Source: Candidatus Bipolaricaulota bacterium
Lineage (GTDB): Bacteria; Bipolaricaulota; Bipolaricaulia; RBG-16-55-9; DRXL01
NCBI GenBank assembly: GCA_025060395.1
Contig: JANXCC010000004.1
Span: forward strand, 1 to 37,453
Length of the DNA: 37,453 nt
Direction of reading: 5' to 3'
This document shows, piece by piece, positions 1 to 8,635 of this stretch; the first letter of the stretch is position 1; each line of letters opens with the position of its first letter. The notes under the pieces are model-generated. The model ran no database searches. It was not told the origin of the DNA and saw nothing but the letters and a program-made list of their open reading frames with translations. A program made the translations under genes and the position numbers.

Positions 1-524
1 CCGCCGACGCGCACCCCCCGCCCCACGCTCACCTTGCTGTGGACCTCGTCGTTGAAGACCTCCAGGTGCTCTTCAAACTCCCCTAAATAGAGCGAGAAGA
101 TCCGTGCCTTGCATGCATCGGCCACCAGAACACAGTAGCGGTCGAACTCGTCGAGCAAGATGGTCAACGGCCGGATGTACGGATCGAGCTCGATCACGAG
201 CTGGCTAGGCAGAGCGACGGGAAGGCGGTACTCTTGCCAGAAGCCATCAGTGCTGGCGAAGATCGCTAAGAGTCGAGTTCTGCTAAGCTGGCGCTCGATA
301 GCACGTACATGGTGTTCAATTTGGGCGAGCAGTTCCTCCAAGGCGCGCAGTTGGGTCTTATGCCAAGTATTATTCTTAGCCCATTGCTCTTTTTGGGAGT
401 GAATCAGCGAGTTCAGCTCGCTCACAAACGGGTGTGGGGGCGTGACGTTGAGATACAAGCTCACTATGGGATGGTCGTGAGCGCGCCAGGAACGCAAGCT
501 CTCTACATCGTGAGCAGTGATCAT
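1..524 (-). CDS. Partial baeRF-like (bacterial eRF1-related) protein, 3' end outside window
   Basis: An open frame runs from an ATG at 524 off the left edge, so only the first ~174 codons are present. The start has a strong ribosome binding site (AGGAGGT a few bases upstream). The N-terminus (SWRAHDHPIVSLYLNV) and the stretch near residues 140-170 (YCVLVADACKARIFSLYLG, then FNDEVHSKVSVGRG) look like the bacterial relatives of archaeo-eukaryotic release factor eRF1 (baeRF families), which have an N-terminal domain followed by an RNase H-like VLRF1-type core. What these proteins do is uncertain; ribosome-associated hydrolysis or rescue has been proposed from homology. It is the last visible gene of the minus-strand group that begins at 6753, 64 bases after the ferritin-like gene. 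Family assignment is from pattern recognition and the C-terminal part cannot be seen. Confidence 0.6.
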   Translation of the reverse strand, partial: MITAHDVESLRSWRAHDHPIVSLYLNVTPPHPFVSELNSLIHSQKEQWAKNNTWHKTQLRALEELLAQIEHHVRAIERQLSRTRLLAIFASTDGFWQEYRLPVALPSQLVIELDPYIRPLTILLDEFDRYCVLVADACKARIFSLYLGEFEEHLEVFNDEVHSKVSVGRGVRVG

Positions 525-588
525 CGTGACCTCCTCTGCTTTAAGCGGCTAATGATATGACGAGGAAGTAGCTCTTGCAACCGCAGTT

Positions 589-1680
589 TTATAGATGCTC
601 AATCAGCATCCCGACAAAATACCCGACGATGGCGACCCCCAAGCCCACTAAGAACATATCCAGTCCGCTGCGGAACGCTCCACGCCCGGTGAAGAGACTG
701 CGCGCTGCGCCGACAGCAAAATGCGAGAGCATGCTGATCGTGAACGACGTCCAAATCTCTATTGGGCCGCTGCCGAAGAAGAACGGGATGACGGGGATGA
801 GCGCTCCAAACGCTGTAGCTGTGCCGGTCAAGACGCCCTCGCGGATGGGCGAGCCCAACTCGGGAGAGATGCCCAATTCTTCGCGGGCCTTCTCTTGCAG
901 CGCGATCTGGGGATCGGCCATCACTTGAGAAGCTGCTTGACGAGCGGCTTCCGAGGGCATCCCCTTCGCTTCGTAGAGCAGAGCTAATTCTTCGACTTCG
1001 ACCTCGGGCATGAGCTGGATCTCCTCGCGCTCTAGCTCGATCTCGTGCTGATAGACTTCTTGTTCACTCTTGGCGGCTAGGTATCCGCTTGCGCCCATGG
1101 AGAGCGCATCAGCGACCAGGCCTGCCAAGCCCGATAGCACAATAAATTCGTGGACTTGCGCGCCCAGCACGCCCATCACCAGGCCGAAGTTCGCCGTCAA
1201 GCCGTCGTTGAATCCGTAGACGACGTTACGCAAGAAGCCCCCAGATTCCATACGGTGCCACGGCTCGCCACCGCTACCGGCAAGCTTCATCAACGTCTCA
1301 GCGTGGATCGCTTCGTCGCGCGCGACTTCTTGCGAGATTTTTGCAGCTTCGCCCACGCCTAAGCTCGATTTCTCGCGTAGATAATTCTTGACCTCGCTAG
1401 CTTCATCCACAATGCGTAGGCGCAGCACCGTGCGCGCGCCGCCGCGCCGCGCCATCCAGCCCAAGAGTCGTGTCCTCCACCCGGGCTTGAACGCCCCTAC
1501 GGAGACCCCTTGCTCTGCCAAGAGCTTGGCAAAGCTCTGCTGATGCTTTAGCTCGACATCGGCGAGCTTCAGATAGATATTCCTACGCCGAGGATCGGGC
1601 TCAACTTCAGCTAGGATTTTATACAGATATGCCGACTCCCCTTCGTCTTGCCAGTGTTCGAGCAAACGCTTTAGATCCAT
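589..1680 (-). CDS. Ferritin-like/VIT1-CCC1 fusion protein (MbfA-type iron or manganese transporter)
   Basis: 363 residues in two parts. Residues ~1-140 are a ferritin-like (rubrerythrin-type) helical bundle with diiron-type ligands: E15, the ExxH pair E43/H46, and E123/H126. Residues ~145-363 are a VIT1/CCC1 membrane domain beginning with the hallmark YGFNDGLTANFGLVMG, with about five hydrophobic segments up to the C-terminus. The same domain order occurs in the membrane-bound ferritin MbfA, where the ferritin domain senses or oxidises Fe(II) and the membrane part exports it. The inferred role is iron (or manganese) export or detoxification at the cytoplasmic membrane. The ATG at 1680 is preceded by AAAGGGTGG. 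It lies 12 bases after the DRTGG gene, so is probably co-transcribed. Metal specificity is not visible from the sequence. Confidence 0.85.
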   Translation of the reverse strand: MDLKRLLEHWQDEGESAYLYKILAEVEPDPRRRNIYLKLADVELKHQQSFAKLLAEQGVSVGAFKPGWRTRLLGWMARRGGARTVLRLRIVDEASEVKNYLREKSSLGVGEAAKISQEVARDEAIHAETLMKLAGSGGEPWHRMESGGFLRNVVYGFNDGLTANFGLVMGVLGAQVHEFIVLSGLAGLVADALSMGASGYLAAKSEQEVYQHEIELEREEIQLMPEVEVEELALLYEAKGMPSEAARQAASQVMADPQIALQEKAREELGISPELGSPIREGVLTGTATAFGALIPVIPFFFGSGPIEIWTSFTISMLSHFAVGAARSLFTGRGAFRSGLDMFLVGLGVAIVGYFVGMLIEHL

Positions 1681-1692
1681 AGTCCACCCTTT

Positions 1693-2730
1693 CTAGCTTT
1701 TGAACGGTGTGAGATCAACGTGATCTCGCACAAGCTGTTCAAGAAGAGCTATCTTATCAGTGGCGTCTTTGGTGAGCAAGGGTTCAATCGCCTCGATGCG
1801 CTTGGCTGTTTCATATGTATCATAGGGGACGAGCAAGAGCGGGATACCGCGCTCGCCAGCAAGTGAAATGATATTCGCGGGAGGCACGATGTTGTTCGTG
1901 ATAACTACACCTGACGTGTTGCTCTCGAGAGCTGCTAAGATCATATCGCTGCGGTCGCCGCTGGTGATGATGAGCTTGTTCTCTTGAGCAAAGCCAGGAT
2001 GACGCATTGCCGCTTGGACTGACATCGCTCCAATGAAAATTTGCTTGACGACGCGCCGCAGCCCGCCCTCCCCAGCGATCACTTTCGCGAAGAGATCTTC
2101 AGCAAGGTGTCCCATCTCCAGCGTCGTGAGCTCTGTTCGATAGGGAACGACCCCCAGCAAACTCACCCCTAAGGCCGCAATTTCAGCTTCGTGGGCGCTC
2201 TTGAAGTCTTCAACGTTAGGGACTTTATTGATGATCACGCCGTGCAGTGTGACCCCTTCTCTTTGGGCATGTCTGTGCGCAAAGACGATATCATCGAGAA
2301 TCACCCCCTCGTCTCCAGAGACGACAAGCACGATCGGGGCTTGCAGATAGCGCGCCAGAGACAGCACGTCCAAATGCACAGAGATCCCATAAGCAAAGTC
2401 TCGGCCGCCCTCGACGAAGAGCATTTCTTTGCCAAACTCAACACGAGCAACCGATTCCAGCACCCGCTCGCGGATGCCCGCTCGATCGTACATATAGCGC
2501 AGCTTGGCGTGATCGAACCCGATGCTCAAGTCCTCGGGGTTATCTGTTAGCCCAAAGATGTTGGTCATGAGCGCTGAGTCGTAGTCCCACAAGCGCTTCT
2601 TGCGATAGAGCAGCCGATCGCCAAAGGGCTTGATATATCCCAAGGGTTTGCCCAGGGCTTTGCCTAGCCCCACAATCAGACTCGTCTTGCCCGCGCCCTT
2701 GCGCATCGAAGCGACAATCAATCTTTTCAT
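1693..2730 (-). CDS. BioD-like P-loop plus DRTGG-domain protein (phosphotransacetylase N-terminal type)
   Basis: 345 residues. The N-terminus has a P-loop (SMRKGAGKTSLIVG) in a dethiobiotin-synthetase-like AAA_26 fold to about residue 200, with FVEGGRDF and VVSGDEGVI as likely Walker B and switch regions. Residues ~205-315 resemble a DRTGG domain (TSGDRSDMILAAL, GVVITNNIVPP). This pair of domains forms the N-terminal, non-catalytic part of long phosphotransacetylases (Pta); here it is free-standing. The gene starts 4 bases after the ADP-forming acetyl-CoA synthetase, and its GGAGG site lies in the end of that gene, so it is probably translated together with it. Inference: it senses a nucleotide or acyl-CoA status for the acetate pathway. 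No phosphotransacetylase catalytic domain is present. Confidence 0.75.
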   Translation of the reverse strand: MKRLIVASMRKGAGKTSLIVGLGKALGKPLGYIKPFGDRLLYRKKRLWDYDSALMTNIFGLTDNPEDLSIGFDHAKLRYMYDRAGIRERVLESVARVEFGKEMLFVEGGRDFAYGISVHLDVLSLARYLQAPIVLVVSGDEGVILDDIVFAHRHAQREGVTLHGVIINKVPNVEDFKSAHEAEIAALGVSLLGVVPYRTELTTLEMGHLAEDLFAKVIAGEGGLRRVVKQIFIGAMSVQAAMRHPGFAQENKLIITSGDRSDMILAALESNTSGVVITNNIVPPANIISLAGERGIPLLLVPYDTYETAKRIEAIEPLLTKDATDKIALLEQLVRDHVDLTPFKS

Positions 2731-2734
2731 AGCC

Positions 2735-4855
2735 TCAGCCTCCCAAAACTAAGAGCACCCGAGCGTCCACTGCGATGCCGCCACGCCCTTGCTCGTAGAC
2801 GATCAACGGATTGATTTCAATGTCGGAAATTCCCTCGCTTGCCAGCAAGAGCGAGCCCACACGAAGCAGTACATCAATAACTGTCTCGATGTCGCGCTTC
2901 TCCTCCCCGCGCACGCCTAGCAATAACGGATATGATTTGAGCTCTTTGAGCATGTCAAGGGCGTCTTGACGACTAATGGGCAGTGCTCGGAACGAGACGT
3001 CCTTCATCACTTCGACGTAGATGCCCCCAAGGCCAACCATGAGAATTGGGCCAAATGATGGGTCTCTTCGCGCCCCAATGATGATCTGCGTTCCTGGGGA
3101 GGCTTGCTGCGAGACTTCGATCCCGTCAATGACAGCGTTGGGCTTATAAGCCCGGCAGTTGTGCAGAATCGCGCCGTAGGCATCGGCGACTTCTTGAGGA
3201 TTGTCGAGATCGAGAGCGACCCCACCCACGTCGCTCTTATGTAAGATATCTCGGGAGACGACTTTGAGCACGACAGGGTAGCCAATCTCATCGGCGTAGC
3301 GCACGGCTTCGTCGAGCGTGTGCGCGATGGCGCTCCGCGGCACCGGAATATGAGCGATGCGCAAGAGCTGCTGAGCTTCGTGAGCTAAGAGAAAACCTCG
3401 GTGCTCGCGCCGCGCATTCTCTACGATTCTCTCCAGAGCGCTTGCGTCAATCTGAATAGATTCGGGAAGTTCTTCAGCCCTAGAGCGGTAGCGAGAGTGT
3501 GCATAAAGAGCTCCCAGACACGAGACGGCTTCCGTGACGTCGGCAAAGAGAGGAATACCGTGATGCCGAAGCGTCTCAGTGAGCTGCCCGATCTTCTCCC
3601 CGCCGAGTGCCGAGAAGACGATGGGCTTACCTTGCGCCTGAAACGCATTGAAACTATCCTTGATCATCGGCTCAAACGACGCGATGTCAAAGAGCGCGGT
3701 CTCGGCGTAGAGCGCGATTACCGAGTGGATCGCGTCGTTGTGCAGCGCTGCTTCCAAAGCCCGCCTGTAGTGCTCAGCGGTTGCTTGACCCGTTAGGTCT
3801 ATGGGATTTTTCGTCGAGCCGAACTCCGGCGTCACAGGGGAAAAGATCTTCTCTAAGATTTGCAAATCGTCGTAGAGTTCGACTGAATACTTTTCACACG
3901 CATCGGTAGCGATAACGCCGATTCCACCGCCGTTAGTGATGATGACCGTCTCTACTCCTTGGGGGAGCACCGATGTTGCCAAGAACTTGCACCAGTTGAA
4001 CGCTTCTTGGATGCTCTCGGCGCGCAGGACGCCACACTGTTTCATAATTGCGTCGAAGACCTCCGTAGTGCCGGCGAGTGATCCCGTGTGCGAGGCTGCC
4101 GCAATAGCGCCGCGTCGAGAGCGCCCCGCCTTGATCACGACGATGGGCTTCTCTTTGGAAGCGCGCTTGAGAGCTCTCACGAGCTGATCGCCGTTTTTGA
4201 CCCCTTCGATGTAGATTAAGATCACGCGCGTTTCCCTATGAGGCATAAGATACTCTAGCAGATCAGCTTCGTCGATATCGGCTTTATTGCCCACGGAGAT
4301 AATAGCCGATAGACCCATCTTGTCGGCAGCGGCCTTGCCGATCATCGCGACCCCTAGGGCGCCGCTTTGGGTCACAATAGCAACGTTGCCCTTGGGGATC
4401 TCGCGTGGACCAAAGCTCGCATTGAGCGATGGTGTCACCGAATAGAGCCCAAAGATATTTGGGCCGAGTACGCGCATTCCATGCGCGCGGGCATAGGTGA
4501 CGATCTTGCGTTCCTCTTCCAAGTTCCCAACTTCAGAGAACCCCGACGAGATAATAGGCACGAACTTGACACCGTGCGCTGCGCACTCCTGCACTGTTTG
4601 GAAGACAGCTTTGGCGGGCACTACGATCAGCGCGACGTCGACTGCTTCAGGGATATCTCGCACACTGCGATAGACCCGCAGCCCAAGGATCTCTCCGCCC
4701 TTGGGGTTAACGGGAAAGACTCTTCCACCGTACCCGTTGGAGACGATATTCTGCACGATCTTGTAGCCGATCTTGTTTGGATCGTGCGATGCCCCGATGA
4801 CCGCAAGCGTTCGGGGCTCAAAGAGCAGTTTTATATCTGGACTCTGAGTGCTCAT
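2735..4855 (-). CDS. acdAB: ADP-forming acetate-CoA ligase (fused alpha and beta subunits)
   Basis: 706 residues. The enzyme class interconverts acyl-CoA + ADP + Pi and the acid + CoA + ATP (EC 6.2.1.13), making ATP from acetyl-CoA. Domain order: CoA-binding Rossmann domain (LAVIGASHDPNKIGYKIVQN, ~15-135), two succinyl-CoA-ligase-like domains with the phosphorylatable His256 in AAASHTGSLAG, then an ATP-grasp beta domain (~470-706) with YPVVLKVVSRDILHKSDVGG and EINPLIV. Alpha and beta are fused in one chain, as in many bacterial and some archaeal versions; there is no GNAT domain at the end. Its ATG overlaps the stop of the upstream CoA-transferase as ATGA (4852-4855), implying translational coupling. 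Substrate could be acetate or longer acids. Confidence 0.92.
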   Translation of the reverse strand: MSTQSPDIKLLFEPRTLAVIGASHDPNKIGYKIVQNIVSNGYGGRVFPVNPKGGEILGLRVYRSVRDIPEAVDVALIVVPAKAVFQTVQECAAHGVKFVPIISSGFSEVGNLEEERKIVTYARAHGMRVLGPNIFGLYSVTPSLNASFGPREIPKGNVAIVTQSGALGVAMIGKAAADKMGLSAIISVGNKADIDEADLLEYLMPHRETRVILIYIEGVKNGDQLVRALKRASKEKPIVVIKAGRSRRGAIAAASHTGSLAGTTEVFDAIMKQCGVLRAESIQEAFNWCKFLATSVLPQGVETVIITNGGGIGVIATDACEKYSVELYDDLQILEKIFSPVTPEFGSTKNPIDLTGQATAEHYRRALEAALHNDAIHSVIALYAETALFDIASFEPMIKDSFNAFQAQGKPIVFSALGGEKIGQLTETLRHHGIPLFADVTEAVSCLGALYAHSRYRSRAEELPESIQIDASALERIVENARREHRGFLLAHEAQQLLRIAHIPVPRSAIAHTLDEAVRYADEIGYPVVLKVVSRDILHKSDVGGVALDLDNPQEVADAYGAILHNCRAYKPNAVIDGIEVSQQASPGTQIIIGARRDPSFGPILMVGLGGIYVEVMKDVSFRALPISRQDALDMLKELKSYPLLLGVRGEEKRDIETVIDVLLRVGSLLLASEGISDIEINPLIVYEQGRGGIAVDARVLLVLGG

Positions 4856-6753
4856 CGTTCGCGGAAGGTCATCTTCAGTTCGTAGACGCCCTCAGCCCGA
4901 CGCTTTTCGATGTCAAACCCCATCTTCTCGAAGAGATGGAGCATAGGACGGTTCTCTTCCAAGACTTCTGCGGTGAAGCCATGCAACCCCTGACGCTTGG
5001 CCAGATACGTCAGATATGAGAGCAATTCGGTGCCGATGCCCTTACCTTGGTAGTCGTCGCGCACCACGAACGCCACCTCAGCAGTGTTGGTGCGCTCGTC
5101 GATCCCGTACTGTCCGATGCCCACGACCTCTTCTATGCCCTCTTCTTTCCTAATCGTTGCTAAGATCACCATCTCTTTAGTGTAGTCGATGACGACAAAC
5201 TCTTGGAGTCGCTCATGGGGCATGTCCTTGCGCATCGAGATGAAGCGTCTGTAGAGGCTCGTGTCCGAGAGCAAGTAGAAGAAGTCTTTGAGCAAATGCT
5301 CATCGCTGATCCTGACAGGCCGCAAGAGAATCTCTAGGCCGCTTTTAGTCGTTCTATAGGTCTCTAACTCTTCGGGATACTCTCCGCGCTTCCCGGGGAT
5401 GAATGCTTGGTCTTTATAGATGAGATTGAGTCTTTTCGCTTCTTGGATAAGCCACGGCCGGAACTTGGGATGAGCGATGGCTATAAGCGCCATCGCGCGC
5501 TCGCGGATATTCTTCCCATGGAGATACGCGATCCCATATTCGGTGACGACGTAGTGAATGTCACCGCGATTGAGGGTAACCCCAGCTCCTTCCTTGAGAA
5601 AGGGCACGATGCGCGAGACCGTCTCGTTATGAGCCGTTGAGGGTAAGGCGAGAATCGTCTTGCCATTGCGGGCGAGGACCGCACCGCGCATGAAGTCCGC
5701 CTGGCCACCGATCCCACTGAAAAACATCCTGCCCAACGATTCTGCGCTCGCTTGCCCCGTCAAGTCGACTTCGAGGGCGCTGTTAATCGCCGTCATGTTG
5801 TCGAGCCGCGCGATCACCAACGGATTATTCGTATAATCGACGGTGCGAAACTCAATCGCTGGATTGTCATCAAGGAATTCATACGTCTCACGGCTGCCCA
5901 TGCAGAACGTCGCTACGGTCTTGCCCCGGTCAATCGTCTTGCGGCTGTTATCTATGACTCCCTGCTTCATCAATGCGACGATGCCATCTGATAAGAGTTC
6001 TGTGTGCACCCCCAAATGCTTCTTATCCGAGAGATTCGCCAAGATCGCGTTGGGGATGCTGCCATAGCCCACTTGGATCGTATCGCCATCTTGGATGATC
6101 CGCGCGACGTATTTGCCGATTTGTTGCGCGATCTCATCGTCAGCCGGCGCATGAAATTCTAACAAGGGTTCATCATAGGGCACGATAAAATCGACGTCTT
6201 CGATGTGAATGAAGCCGTCGCCGTGCACCCTGGGCATGAACGAATTCACTTGAGCGATGACGAGCGAAGCTCTCTCCGTCGCGGCTTTAGTGATGTCCAC
6301 GCTGACGCCTAAGCTCATATACCCATGGCGGTCTGGGGGCGATGTCTGAATGAGCGCGACGTCAATGGGCACGAGCCCACGCGCAAAGAGCCTGGGCACG
6401 TGCGAGAGAAAGATCGGCGTGTAGTCAGCTAAGCCCTGATTGACAGCTTCTCTGGTGTTAGGGCCGATGAAGAACGAATTATGCCGAAAGTTTTCTTTAA
6501 ATTTCTCGTCGGCGTAAGGAGCGACGCCCAACGTCCACACATGAAAGACCTCAGCGTCGAAGATCGCCTTGGGATGGGACTGTACATACTGAACGAGGGC
6601 GCGGACAAGATATTGGGGTTCGCCGCAGCCGGTGCTGATGAAGATGTGATGCCCGCGACGGATCTTGCTGAAAATCGTCTCTTCAGAGGCGAACTTCTCT
6701 GGGTATCTTGTGCGCCAGTACACCAGCCAGGTGCTTTTCTCTTGATGAGGCAT
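4852..6753 (-). CDS. Acetyl-CoA hydrolase/CoA-transferase fused to a C-terminal GNAT acetyltransferase
   Basis: 633 residues from the ATG at 6753, chosen because GAAAGGAA lies just upstream; a longer frame to 6822 exists but its extra residues look unlike the family. Residues ~1-440 are a Cat1/4-hydroxybutyrate CoA-transferase-type enzyme: RRGHHIFISTGCGEP, GYGSIPNAILANL, DLTGQASAESLG, GIGGQADFMRGA and VVTEYGIAYLHGKNIRERA. Such enzymes move CoA between acyl-CoA and a free acid such as acetate. Residues ~470-633 are a GNAT domain (LRPVRISDE, AFVVRDDYQGKGIGTELL with the acetyl-CoA loop, MLHLFEKMGFDI). The gene heads the operon with the ADP-forming synthetase. GNAT domains are well known fused to NDP-forming acyl-CoA synthetases; here the domain is attached to the transferase instead. 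Inference: acyl-CoA handling plus acetyl-CoA-dependent protein lysine acetylation. Confidence 0.88.
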   Translation of the reverse strand: MPHQEKSTWLVYWRTRYPEKFASEETIFSKIRRGHHIFISTGCGEPQYLVRALVQYVQSHPKAIFDAEVFHVWTLGVAPYADEKFKENFRHNSFFIGPNTREAVNQGLADYTPIFLSHVPRLFARGLVPIDVALIQTSPPDRHGYMSLGVSVDITKAATERASLVIAQVNSFMPRVHGDGFIHIEDVDFIVPYDEPLLEFHAPADDEIAQQIGKYVARIIQDGDTIQVGYGSIPNAILANLSDKKHLGVHTELLSDGIVALMKQGVIDNSRKTIDRGKTVATFCMGSRETYEFLDDNPAIEFRTVDYTNNPLVIARLDNMTAINSALEVDLTGQASAESLGRMFFSGIGGQADFMRGAVLARNGKTILALPSTAHNETVSRIVPFLKEGAGVTLNRGDIHYVVTEYGIAYLHGKNIRERAMALIAIAHPKFRPWLIQEAKRLNLIYKDQAFIPGKRGEYPEELETYRTTKSGLEILLRPVRISDEHLLKDFFYLLSDTSLYRRFISMRKDMPHERLQEFVVIDYTKEMVILATIRKEEGIEEVVGIGQYGIDERTNTAEVAFVVRDDYQGKGIGTELLSYLTYLAKRQGLHGFTAEVLEENRPMLHLFEKMGFDIEKRRAEGVYELKMTFRER

Positions 6754-6791
6754 GGGGTTCCTTTCTCTTGTATTTTCCGAGATCCTCCAAC

Positions 6792-6803
6792 GGGTTGCAA
6801 CCC
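6792..6803. promoter_or_regulatory. 12-bp perfect palindrome in a divergent promoter region
   Basis: GGGTTGCAACCC sits midway in the 118-base gap between the divergent CoA-transferase (start 6753) and ZIP transporter (start 6872). The central TTGCAA reads as a -35-like hexamer on both strands: TTCAAT lies 17 bases away on plus (6818-6823) and GAAAAT 17 bases away on minus (6772-6777). Inference: a shared operator or back-to-back promoter. The -10 matches are only 4 of 6, so this is tentative. Confidence 0.35.
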
Positions 6804-6871
6804 TCCACCCCAAATGCTTCAATATTCTCCGAGACTGTCACAATATTACACAGAAGTTTGGAGAGGACAGT

Positions 6872-7669
6872 ATGGAAGGCTCTACTCTGCTGGAGCAGAT
6901 CTTCCTTAGGATTGTCGGATCGAATCCGATCTGGCAGGGGCTCTGGGGTGGGATCGTCATCACTGTGCTCAACGCTCTGGGAGCGCTCCTAGTCTTGATC
7001 TGGCACAGGCCAACGGAGAGATTTCTTGACGGCGCTCTGGGCTTCTCTGCCGGGGTTATGCTCACCGCGAGTTTTACAAGCTTGATCCTCCCAGGGATTG
7101 AGCATGGTGGGATCTGGCCGGTGCTGGTTGGCATAGCTCTGGGGGTCTTGTTATTAGACGTATTCGATCACGTCGTGCCTCATGTGCACGTGATCTCTGG
7201 GCAAGAAGGGATTGGTACAAAGCGTGTGCGAGCCGTCTGGCTCTTCATCATTGCGATCACGTTGCACAACGCGCCGGAGGGGCTTGCGGTAGGAGTCGGC
7301 TTTGGATCGGGGGATCTCGCGAACGCTGTCAAGCTCATGCTCGCCATGGGGATTCAAAACATCCCTGAAGGGTTGGCCGTCTCGGCCTCAGCACTTAGCG
7401 CTGGACTGGGGGCGTACTTTTACGCAAGCTTCGTTGGGATCAGAGCGGGCTTGGTTGAGATCCCTCTGGCGCTCTTTGGGGCCTGGGCGGTGCACCTCGC
7501 TACGCCCATTCTGCCGTATGCCATGGGCTTTGCTGCCGGAGCTATGCTCTACGTGATCAGTGACGAGATCGTCCCGGAGACCCACCGCAAGGGCCACGAG
7601 CGCACCGCTACTTTGGGGATGATGCTCGGCGTGGCCGTCATGCTCTATCTCGACGTGGCGTTGGGGTAG
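6872..7669 (+). CDS. ZIP-family divalent metal transporter (GufA-like)
   Basis: 265 residues from the ATG at 6872, which has GGAGAGG a few bases upstream; an in-frame upstream extension to 6752 lacks a ribosome site and overlaps the divergent gene. It has about eight membrane segments. The metal-binding motifs of helices 4 and 5 are visible as HNAPEGLAVGVG and IQNIPEGLAVS; the Q in place of H in the second motif is typical of the GufA branch. A cytoplasmic loop (VVPHVHVISGQEG) with His residues lies between helices 3 and 4. ZIP proteins move Zn, Fe or Mn into the cytoplasm. The gene is divergent from the acyl-CoA operon and 100 bases upstream of the sigma factor. Metal specificity is unknown. 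Confidence 0.88.
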   Translation: MEGSTLLEQIFLRIVGSNPIWQGLWGGIVITVLNALGALLVLIWHRPTERFLDGALGFSAGVMLTASFTSLILPGIEHGGIWPVLVGIALGVLLLDVFDHVVPHVHVISGQEGIGTKRVRAVWLFIIAITLHNAPEGLAVGVGFGSGDLANAVKLMLAMGIQNIPEGLAVSASALSAGLGAYFYASFVGIRAGLVEIPLALFGAWAVHLATPILPYAMGFAAGAMLYVISDEIVPETHRKGHERTATLGMMLGVAVMLYLDVALG

Positions 7670-7769
7670 GTTGTGATCGAGATCAGGTGAGCTCCTGAGC
7701 GCCGTCAGCGATTTCTCAAAAGCTCCTCGCTAAGATAGGGCACAGACCGTGCGAGGAGGTTGAGACCCC

Positions 7770-8633
7770 GTGGCTGTAGAGACCACTGGTGTCGACGGCA
7801 ATGGGAAGGGCGGATTCTTACAGCTCTATCTGAATGAGATCAAGCGCCATCCTCTCCTCTCTCCAGAAGAAGAATACGCAGTAGCGCAGCGCGCGGCCCG
7901 GGGCGATCCCCAAGCCCGTGAACGCCTCATCACCGCTAACTTGAGATTGGTGGTGAGCGTGGCAGCCCAGTATCGCGATCTTGGGGTTCCGCTCCTCGAT
8001 CTCATTCAAGAGGGCAACATCGGCCTCATCACAGCAGTGGAGCGATTCGATCCTAGCCGCGGCTATAAGTTCAGCACCTACGCGACATGGTGGATCCGCC
8101 AGGCGATCATGCGCTCGCTCGTTAAACACCTTCGCGTGATCACAGTGCCTGACTATCTTGTCTCGCTCTTGCACCAGATCACTCAACTTGAAGAACGGCA
8201 TTGGCAGGAACGTGGCGATCTGCCAGACTATGAAGAACTGTCCAGAGAGATCGGAATCTCTCCTCAGATCTTACAGCGCTTGCTCCAAGTGCGCCCTTTC
8301 ACCCCCTCGCTCGATATCCCCATAGGGGAAGAAGAGGACGAGACACTCTTAGAGAACGTGGCAGCTCATGGCAAGACCCCTGAACACGAAGCCCTGCGCG
8401 CGCTCCAGCGGGAGCGTCTAGAGCAAGCATTAGCCCAATTGGACGCGCGAGAGCGCCGCGTCTTGGTCTTGCGCTATGGCTTGGAAGATAATCATCCTCG
8501 GACGCTTGTCGAGATTGGGATGTCGCTGAATCTCAGTCGCGAGCGCGTGCGCCAGATCGAGGAGCTCGCCCTCAGTAAGCTGAAACAATCCGGATACCTG
8601 CGAGAGCTGGGGATCTCCCCTCCCGACGGGTAG
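7770..8633 (+). CDS. RNA polymerase sigma-70 family factor (group 1/2, RpoD-like, no region 1.1)
   Basis: 287 residues from a GTG at 7770, supported by GAGGAGGT at 7753-7760. Region 1.2 is near the N-terminus (LQLYLNEIKRHPLLSPEEE), region 2 follows (LRLVVSVAAQYRDLGVPLLD, FSTYATWWIRQAIMRSLV), then region 3 and region 4.2 with a helix-turn-helix (EIGMSLNLSRERVRQIEELA). The long acidic region 1.1 of classic RpoD is absent, so this is either a short primary sigma factor or a group 2 alternative. Promoters found elsewhere in the window (TTGACA-17-TATAAT) are of the kind such a factor reads. It is convergent with the beta-CASP gene, with only 2 bases between stop codons. Confidence 0.93.
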   Translation: MAVETTGVDGNGKGGFLQLYLNEIKRHPLLSPEEEYAVAQRAARGDPQARERLITANLRLVVSVAAQYRDLGVPLLDLIQEGNIGLITAVERFDPSRGYKFSTYATWWIRQAIMRSLVKHLRVITVPDYLVSLLHQITQLEERHWQERGDLPDYEELSREIGISPQILQRLLQVRPFTPSLDIPIGEEEDETLLENVAAHGKTPEHEALRALQRERLEQALAQLDARERRVLVLRYGLEDNHPRTLVEIGMSLNLSRERVRQIEELALSKLKQSGYLRELGISPPDG

Positions 8634-8635
8634 CC

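Noticed and set aside
6754-6822. N-terminal extension of the CoA-transferase to 6822
   Set aside because: The ATG at 6753 has a good ribosome site, and the extra 23 residues are unlike the family and overlap the divergent control region.
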